NCBI RefSeq assembly: GCF_013177315.1
Contig: NZ_CP053661.1
Location: 4,278,001-4,342,000 of the forward strand
From: Thermoleptolyngbya sichuanensis A183
GTDB taxonomy: Bacteria; Cyanobacteriota; Cyanobacteriia; Elainellales; Elainellaceae
Direction of reading: 5' to 3'
Length of the DNA stretch: 64,000 nt
The stretch's first letter is position 1. Every line of letters begins with the position of its first letter. A model generated the notes under the pieces. That model worked only from the letters and a program-made list of their open reading frames with translations, did not search any database and had not been told where the DNA came from. The translations under genes and the position numbers were made by a program. Positions 58,880 to 64,000 of the stretch are shown piece after piece.

Positions 58880-59943
58880 GAATGCGAGACTCCGTTGAAC
58901 AATCTTGAATCGAACAGGAAACGTAAACTGGATGGTTCAGACGCTCTACTAGCCCCAGCAAAGAAGCAAAGAATAGAGAGACTAACTTATGAGCCAGCTT
59001 CTAGTGCAGTTTCTAGACCTGGAAACCGCCTTATGAAGAGGCTTGACTATACCCACTGAGGAAACCAGTGGAACGATGTTGGGGCTGGCGAACAAGTCCG
59101 AAGTAGGAATTGAAAATCCGAACGAAAGAAGCGACGCTCAGACGAAAACAGGTGAGGCAAAAACAGGTGAGATCTCTAAACCACTGCCTGGGTGCGTCTC
59201 TCTGGACGACTCTCTATTAACCAACCCAGGGCAGCTTAAAAACAGCTTAGACGCAAGTTGAATGTAGATACTACTACGACTAGCGGCATTCTTCAGGAAA
59301 GTAGTAACTCTTTCTTAAGACCAATAGACCAATACTCTTGGCAGTCAAAACTGGCAGTCAAACCAATGGTCAAAGCGCTAACAGATTGAACGTGGCGCTG
59401 AAAGCCCAGGACAGAGAGCCAAAAAGCGAAACTAGAGTAGAAGTAGACAGACGATAGAGGTATCACAAAAGCGAAGTCGTTATGAGTTCACTCTTGTATG
59501 AAGACTATAATACAAGTTTAGGCTTCCGTAAAGGGTTGGTCATTCATCCAAACGGGTGAACTTTGCAGGTGAACGGCGAGAGGACGGCGTGGCGCTTTCA
59601 GGTGAAGAGCTTTCAGGTGAAGAATCGTGAGCGGCTTTCGTAAGAACCTTTGACATCAAACCTTTAACATTAACAAAGGACGGAGAAATCAAAACAAATG
59701 TTCACCGTGTCTCCCTATCATCTAGCGATTTATGGAGAGATCAGGTTCGGCTAGTACGGGGGGAAAACCGAACTCCCTGGATAGGGCTGGATTGGAGCGA
59801 GACAGCGTAGATCAGTCGATCATCAGTAGGTCGATTATCAGTAGATCAATGGGTTAAAGAGGCAGACCAAACAGGCTAGTTTCAACGGGGTGATTTTGAT
59901 GGTCGAGGTGTGGGTTTAGGAGGGTGAGGTGCAGGAGGGTGAG
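58880..59943. other. Long gene-free region between sigma factor and Uma2 genes
   Basis: I find no supported gene in 1.06 kb. A promoter-like site is at 59493-59516. Downstream, GCTTTCAGGTGAAGA occurs twice (about 59597-59625), and GTCGAT/TAGATCA-type short repeats lie at 59815-59850. A small 72-codon frame at 59043-59261 has no recognisable features. The 5' leader of the sigma gene must lie at 58880-59000. Confidence 0.45.
59493..59516 (+). promoter_or_regulatory. Operator-like palindrome overlapping a TATAAT box
   Basis: CTTGTAT and ATACAAG arms flank GAAGACTATA, and TATAAT sits at 59506-59511 as a good -10 box for plus-strand transcription. No -35 consensus lies 17 bp upstream (TGAGTT). 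Transcription would start about 59518, leaving a leader of over 400 bases before Uma2. Confidence 0.45.
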
Positions 59944-60618
59944 ATGCAGACCGTGAGCAGTGCAGAAACGGCGATCGCCCGCCCACCCGTCCTGGGCGAA
60001 AAGCGCGTCACCTTGCGCGGGCTAACGTGGGACGGCTATCTGCAAATTTTGGATGCCCTGCCCCAGAGCCGCGCCGCCCGCCTTACCTATGATCAGGGAA
60101 CCCTCGAAATCACGATGCCGCTGGAAGATCACGAATTTTCGCTAAGGCTGATCGAACTGTTTATAAGAATCTTGGTGGTGGAATTGGGCATGAAGATCAA
60201 GACCATGGGTTCCACCACCATGAATCGGGAAGACCTGAATCGCGGATCAGAACCCGACTGCGCCTACTACATTCAGCATCAGCCGCAGGTTGCCGGCCGC
60301 AAGGTTAACTTTGCCACCGACCCGCCGCCCGATCTGGTGGTGGAAGTAGACATCACCCACACCGACATTGACAAAAATCGCTTCTATGCCAGCCTCGGCG
60401 TGCCAGAGTTTTGGCGATACAACGGGCGCGAGTGGCGGATTTACCACCTGCAAGCGGGCGAGTATGTTGAGCAGAGCCACAGTCCTACCTTTGGCTGGGT
60501 GGAAAAAGACGACCTCTACCGCTTTTTGGAGCAGGCGCAGCAGGACGAAGTGGAGGCAGAATTGACGCTGCGGGCCTGGGCGAGGGAGAAGGTGGCTGCG
60601 CTGCGATCAGAAGCCTAG
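59944..60618 (+). CDS. Uma2 family (DUF820) PD-(D/E)XK nuclease-fold protein
   Basis: The 224-residue protein belongs to the large cyanobacterial Uma2 family. LTWDGYLQILDALP and RAARLTYDQGTLEITMPLEDHE lead to the core REDLNRGSEPDCAYYI and PPDLVVEVDITHTD, with Asp and Glu-x-Asp positions of the nuclease fold; the Lys partner is in YASLGVPEFWRYN. I chose the ATG at 59944, four bases after AGGAGGG, over a GTG at 59929. The biological role is unknown; copies are often mobile or toxin-like. Its 3' end overlaps that of the convergent herA by 12 bases. Confidence 0.85.
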   Translation: MQTVSSAETAIARPPVLGEKRVTLRGLTWDGYLQILDALPQSRAARLTYDQGTLEITMPLEDHEFSLRLIELFIRILVVELGMKIKTMGSTTMNREDLNRGSEPDCAYYIQHQPQVAGRKVNFATDPPPDLVVEVDITHTDIDKNRFYASLGVPEFWRYNGREWRIYHLQAGEYVEQSHSPTFGWVEKDDLYRFLEQAQQDEVEAELTLRAWAREKVAALRSEA

Positions 60619-62322
60619 ATCAGCCTTGGCCGTCTCCGAAACGCGGAACACGGCGGCATCGGGCATTTCCTCCCAGGCGGTTTCGCCAATTTCGGCGTAG
60701 AAAGTTTCGTCGTAGGGGCGAGTGCGAACCACGACGGGCATCGGCACGGCGTGCCCCAAAATTAGCGCCTGCTGTTTGGAATCGAGCTTCGCCAGGACAG
60801 ACCGCAGCGCCTGCCCACCAGACACGCCCGTAAAAATTGCGTCGATGTCTTTTTCGTCATTCAAGAGGGCTGTGATGCGCGTGCCGATCTGCGACATCAC
60901 CTCGTTGTCGATGCCCGACGGGCGCTGATCCACCACCAGCAGCGTCACGAAATACTTCCGCATTTCACGGGCGATCGTGCCAAAGATGGTCTGCCGGACG
61001 GTGGCCGGATCGAGAAACCGGTGCGCCTCTTCGATGGTGATGACGAGCTGGTGGGGGCGATCGCCCGGATTCTTCGTCTGCAAGAAGCGCTCCGCCTTTA
61101 GCACGTAGCTGGCGTGGATGCGTCGCGCAATGATGTTCGTCGCCAGCATATAGGACAGCATGTTCGACTGGGAGCCAAACTCCACGACCACATGCTTGCC
61201 CGCCTCCAGCGCCTCTAGCACCTGCCCCACATAGTTATGCGGACAAGCGGGACGCAGATATTTCAAATCATCCAGCCGGGTCAGCTTGCGCTGGAGCGCC
61301 ATAATCGACGCTGGGCTGCCCATCTTCACCTGGCAAAACTCCTGAATCTCCTCATTGCTCATCGACAGCAGGCGAGAAATCCAGGCTTTGCCAAACTCAT
61401 TGCGGAGAATAATGGCGTTTTCTAGCGCTGCCTCCGAGACGTTCAGTTCGCCGCGCACCAGCGCCAGGTCTTCTACCTCGATCTGGTCATAGCTGATGAA
61501 TAGCTCTTGGGCATCGCGCACGCCCCGCCGCTGGGTCGATTGGGGATCGAGCGTGAAGATTTTTACCTGCCCCGGAAACAACTGCCGCAGCCCCTTCACC
61601 ATCGACACGCGAGACTTGGAGCCGCCCTCGCTGGTGGCCTCCCAGCCGTATTCCGAGTGCATATCGAAAATCAGGTTCACCGCTGCCCGCTTGCGAATAA
61701 TGCCCGACAGCAGCAGCCGCGTCAGGAAGGATTTGCCCGTGCCCGACTTGCCAAATACACCGTTGCTGCGCTCCACAAATCGATCCAGATCGATGCAAAT
61801 GGGCACGTCCATATCAATCGGCTGCCCCACGGAAAAATTGCGCCGATGGGGGTCGTCTTCCCAGCCAAAGACGGCGCGAAAGTCGCGATCGCTCGCGTCG
61901 AACACCTGGCTAAAGTGGCTGGGAATGGTTTTGACGGGCAATAGCTCGATGGCGCTGGTGTTGGCTTGGAGAGGGCTGGTTTTGGATTTTGGATTTTGGA
62001 TTTTGGATGGGGCGCTCTGTTCATCGGTGGGGGTGAACATCAGCATCGGCGACAGGTTGATGGTGCCGTAGGTGCCGCTGCCTGCTAGAACTTCTTGCAA
62101 AAAGGTGTTGCTGGGGTCGGGCGGGTTGGAGACAATGCGGGGGTTGGTGGTTCCCAGAGAGACATCGGTGAGCATACAAAAGAAGCGCGATCGCCGCCCC
62201 TGCACCACCAGAAACTTGCCCACGCGCATGTCTTCGACCGACACATCTGCGTGTAGCCGCACCTCTAGCCCCTGGCTGAGGGAGCCTTGAATCACAGACC
62301 CCAATGGATTTTCCAATTCCAT
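60607..62322 (-). CDS. HerA-like hexameric ATPase (DUF87)
   Basis: The 571-residue protein has an N-terminal HAS-barrel-like domain (about 1-130). The ATPase core has Walker A GKSGTGKS (191-198) and an acidic Walker B in QLVITIEEAHRFLDP; RQTIFGTIAREMRKY and VVDQRPSGID follow, as in HerA/VirB4-type translocases. HerA proteins pump DNA for end resection or phage defence. No NurA, SIR2 or other known partner is adjacent. Residues about 104-116 (APSKIQNPKSKTS) come from a TTTTGGA heptamer repeat within the gene. The ATG at 62322 is the first in frame. Confidence 0.85.
   Translation of the reverse strand: MELENPLGSVIQGSLSQGLEVRLHADVSVEDMRVGKFLVVQGRRSRFFCMLTDVSLGTTNPRIVSNPPDPSNTFLQEVLAGSGTYGTINLSPMLMFTPTDEQSAPSKIQNPKSKTSPLQANTSAIELLPVKTIPSHFSQVFDASDRDFRAVFGWEDDPHRRNFSVGQPIDMDVPICIDLDRFVERSNGVFGKSGTGKSFLTRLLLSGIIRKRAAVNLIFDMHSEYGWEATSEGGSKSRVSMVKGLRQLFPGQVKIFTLDPQSTQRRGVRDAQELFISYDQIEVEDLALVRGELNVSEAALENAIILRNEFGKAWISRLLSMSNEEIQEFCQVKMGSPASIMALQRKLTRLDDLKYLRPACPHNYVGQVLEALEAGKHVVVEFGSQSNMLSYMLATNIIARRIHASYVLKAERFLQTKNPGDRPHQLVITIEEAHRFLDPATVRQTIFGTIAREMRKYFVTLLVVDQRPSGIDNEVMSQIGTRITALLNDEKDIDAIFTGVSGGQALRSVLAKLDSKQQALILGHAVPMPVVVRTRPYDETFYAEIGETAWEEMPDAAVFRVSETAKADLGF
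61979..62010. repeat. TTTTGGA heptamer repeat inside the herA gene
   Basis: Four tandem units of TTTTGGA (plus strand) are read on the minus strand as KIQNPKSK. The insertion is in frame and lies in the linker between the N-terminal domain and the ATPase core, where it is probably tolerated. Confidence 0.85.
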
Positions 62323-62744
62323 ACGCTAATTCCGTAACCCGTTCGCACTAGCATTCACGCTCAGTAATTTGCAAGATAATTTGCAGGGTGATTTGCAAGC
62401 TTTTGCGGGCGTATTGCAAAGATGTACCGAGCTTTTTGGTTTCGTAATACATACGTTCTTAATGCCATAATACACACGTTCTCAGGATTTTCTATAGTAC
62501 ATGCGTTTTGCTGTGCAAACGATTTGGGGCGTGCTTGGACGGAACTGGGGTTTGGGAAAAAGATGGCTGCCCTCTAGCTGCCCTCTAATTTGTCCCCCTG
62601 ATTCTTGTCCCCCTGATTCGTCCTCCTGATTTGTCCCCCTATTTGTAATGTTTCGTTTTGCCAAGCGGAGGGTTATCAAGTCCCCCGCTGTGGTTAATAA
62701 TGAACGATTAGATTCTCTGCTGTTTATCGCTGTTAGGAATTGCC
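62323..62744. promoter_or_regulatory. Divergent control region of herA-like gene and psaX, with direct repeats
   Basis: Three similar words lie at 62445 (TAATACATACGTTCTT), 62468 (TAATACACACGTTCT) and 62495 (TAGTACATGCGTTTT), starting 23 and 27 bases apart. A separate run of TTGTCCCCCTGATTC units occupies 62589-62645. No gene is seen. Both could be control elements for herA or psaX. Confidence 0.5.
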
Positions 62745-62864
62745 ATGACTTCTAAATCCAAACCCGCCAGCAAACCTCCCTATACCTTCCGCGCCGGTTG
62801 GGCCCTGCTGCTGCTCGGCATCAACTTTGTGGTGGCGGCCTACTACTTCGGCGTTTTGAAGTAA
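62745..62864 (+). CDS. psaX: Photosystem I 4.8-kDa subunit PsaX
   Basis: The 39-residue product has a basic N-terminus (TSKSKPASKPPYTFRAG) and one membrane helix (WALLLLGINFVVAAYYFGVL). It closely matches PsaX of Thermosynechococcus, which ends INFLVAAYYFGILK and binds chlorophyll at the edge of photosystem I. TAGGA lies ten bases before the ATG. The gene is present only in some cyanobacteria, among them thermophiles. A hairpin terminator follows at 63148. Confidence 0.93.
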   Translation: MTSKSKPASKPPYTFRAGWALLLLGINFVVAAYYFGVLK

Positions 62865-63011
62865 TCCGTCAAACAGCTTTGCCCAGTGTGTATGCCCGGT
62901 GGATGCCAAGTGTGTATGTCCGGTGTGTATCCCAGAGTCCAGGCCCAGAGTCCAGGACTAGTGTTCATGTCCAGTGTCCAGGCTGTCCCTCTGTCTTGCG
63001 GGCTAGCAGCA

Positions 63012-63129
63012 TTTCGGGACACGTTTCAGGATTGATTTCAGGACGCATTCAGGGCGCATTCGGGACGCATTCAGGACGCATTTAGGTCATACTCAGGACA
63101 TACTTAGGACACATTCAGGACACATTCAG
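63012..63129. repeat. 11-bp tandem repeat after psaX
   Basis: About ten units of TTCAGGACGCA (variants TTCGGGACGCA, CTCAGGACATA, TTCAGGACACA) form a near-regular array. Upstream (62880-62985) GTGTGTATG and CCAGAGTCCAGG words are also repeated. It is noncoding. Confidence 0.85.
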
Positions 63130-63147
63130 AACAACTAAATCTTTGCA

Positions 63148-63190
63148 ACAGCGAGAGTTCTGCCCTGCGGAGTTCTCGCTGTCTTACTTT
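63148..63190 (+). terminator. Hairpin terminator downstream of psaX
   Basis: ACAGCGAGA and TCTCGCTGT arms enclose a GC-rich loop and are followed by CTTACTTTTG, a weak T-tract. It is 283 bp after the psaX stop, beyond the tandem repeats, so it may end a long 3' untranslated region. Confidence 0.6.
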
Positions 63191-63316
63191 TGGGTCGGCT
63201 TTGTGCCTTTCGGGCCGACTTTGTGCAGAACTTTTGGGTGGGGCGATCGCCCGACCGGGGGCAAAAAATGCTTGAATCAGGGTGTATTTTAGGTGTATTT
63301 TATCTGTCTCTGAATC

Positions 63317-64000
63317 ATGCAAGCCGAATTCCTGCAAGCTGAGTCCGCGTCTGGTTCTCCATCCCTTGCGGCAGCGCTGCGCCAGCGGCGACAGAGGCTT
63401 GCGACCCTGATTTCTGTTCCCGTGGTGCTGTGGTCGGGGCAGAGTCCCTCGCGCAATTTTCCGGCGAATTCCTACCCGTTTCGCGCCAGCAGCCATTTTC
63501 TGTACTTCGCGGGGTTGAACTTACCCAAGGCGGCGATCGCCCTCCAGGGTTCCCACCTGACGCTGTTCTGGGACGAGCCAACCCCCGCCGAGGTGCTGTG
63601 GCACGGGCCTGGCCCGACGCGATCGCAGCTTGCGGAACAGATCGGCGCGGATGACGCACGGCCCCTGGCCGACCTGGAGCAGTATTGTGCAGGCGCGGCG
63701 ACGATTGCAGTGCAGGATAGCACCACGCGGCAACAGCAAGAGAAGCTCTTGGGGCGATCGCTCGTTGCCCCCAAGTTGGCACAGGAGCCGGATCGGGCCC
63801 TGGTGGGGGCGATCGCCCAGGTGCGGCTCTGTCACGATGACCTGGCGCTGGCAGAAATGCGGCGGGCGGCCCAGGTGACGCGGCGGGCCCACGCGGCAGG
63901 CAGGGCCGCAACCGCAACGGCCACCACCGAAGCCGAGGTGCGGGCGGCCATGGAGCAGGTGATCCTGGCGGCGGATATGACCCCTGCCTACAGCAGCATC
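63317..64000 (+). CDS. Aminopeptidase P family protein (3' part outside window)
   Basis: The first 228 codons of a gene that runs off the right edge. The sequence LAAALRQRRQRLATLI, then SPSRNFPANSYPFRASSHFLYFAG, fits the AMP_N domain of Xaa-Pro aminopeptidases. The last part (LCHDDLALAEMRRAAQVTRRAH) begins the creatinase-fold catalytic domain. Metal ligands lie beyond the window. It should remove N-terminal residues before proline. The start is the ATG at 63317; no strong ribosome site is seen. Confidence 0.88.
   Translation, partial: MQAEFLQAESASGSPSLAAALRQRRQRLATLISVPVVLWSGQSPSRNFPANSYPFRASSHFLYFAGLNLPKAAIALQGSHLTLFWDEPTPAEVLWHGPGPTRSQLAEQIGADDARPLADLEQYCAGAATIAVQDSTTRQQQEKLLGRSLVAPKLAQEPDRALVGAIAQVRLCHDDLALAEMRRAAQVTRRAHAAGRAATATATTEAEVRAAMEQVILAADMTPAYSSI

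Noticed and set aside
59944-62322. A two-gene Uma2-HerA defence operon
   Set aside because: The genes are convergent with overlapping 3' ends, not co-transcribed, and Uma2 genes are scattered widely in cyanobacteria. No NurA, SIR2 or DUF4297 partner is present.

Overview
The window is chromosomal DNA from a cyanobacterium. The evidence is an overlapping psbD-psbC pair (photosystem II D2 and CP43), ycf4, a cruP-type lycopene cyclase homologue, a 39-codon psaX, ycf46, a group 2 sigma factor and very frequent GCGATCGC (HIP1) palindromes. PsaX is known from thermophilic cyanobacteria and some filamentous ones. With the GC-rich coding sequence this suggests, as inference only, a thermophilic Leptolyngbya-like filamentous strain.

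Layout. 1-8150: cruP (cut by the window edge), a lipoprotein cyclophilin and ycf4 on the minus strand; psbD-psbC with a strong terminator; a dynamin/Era-like GTPase; a transglutaminase-like protein. 8160-12930: a transposase relic, tRNA-Thr and tRNA-Tyr, argD, ureE-ureF and a broken phyH-like gene. 12931-16110: an IS4-superfamily element carrying a second identical copy of itself, then the orphan tail of a membrane protein. 16121-20095: a glycosyltransferase-TPR protein, nested miniature elements and a DUF2927 exported protein. 20395-25802: the conserved rpmH-rnpA-PH domain-yidC-R3H-DUF177-ycf46 run for ribosome, RNase P and membrane-protein biogenesis. 26017-30968: SH3, J-domain/TPR, TM2, ComEA-like, SDR and truB genes. 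31462-32222: a deletion scar that joins the start of an nrtA/cmpA gene to the end of an nrtD/cmpD gene. 32476-37874: a B12-type radical SAM enzyme, a peptide-binding lipoprotein and a TolC-type exporter. 38219-40438: an IS5-family element split by an IS4-family element, both with target duplications. 40841-49012: SDR, thioredoxin-TPR, an exported protein, GDP-fucose synthesis (gmd, fcl) and a divergent Fe(III) ABC permease and ATPase. 49377-53068: a CRISPR array of 50 repeats with no cas genes in the window. 53500-64000: purN, an agmatinase-type ureohydrolase, a DUF1688 protein, an exported protein, a sigma factor, a Uma2 nuclease-fold protein, a HerA-like ATPase, psaX and the start of an aminopeptidase P.

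The most interesting material is in the accessory DNA. (1) The CRISPR array holds three pairs of related spacers, which suggests repeated acquisition from variants of the same viral lineage. (2) 138-bp miniature elements share their ends and TNA target duplications with the IS5-family element; one is inserted inside another, inside an older palindromic repeat. (3) A composite repeat of GAACGAA-type heptamers lies at the ends of several genes, flanks the CRISPR array on both sides and supplies the C-terminus of PurN. (4) Palindromic repeats with conserved ends have stems that change in step. (5) D2 carries substitutions at usually invariant positions beside a normal CP43. All coordinates and repeat matches were read by eye; functional assignments are from recalled family features, not database searches.
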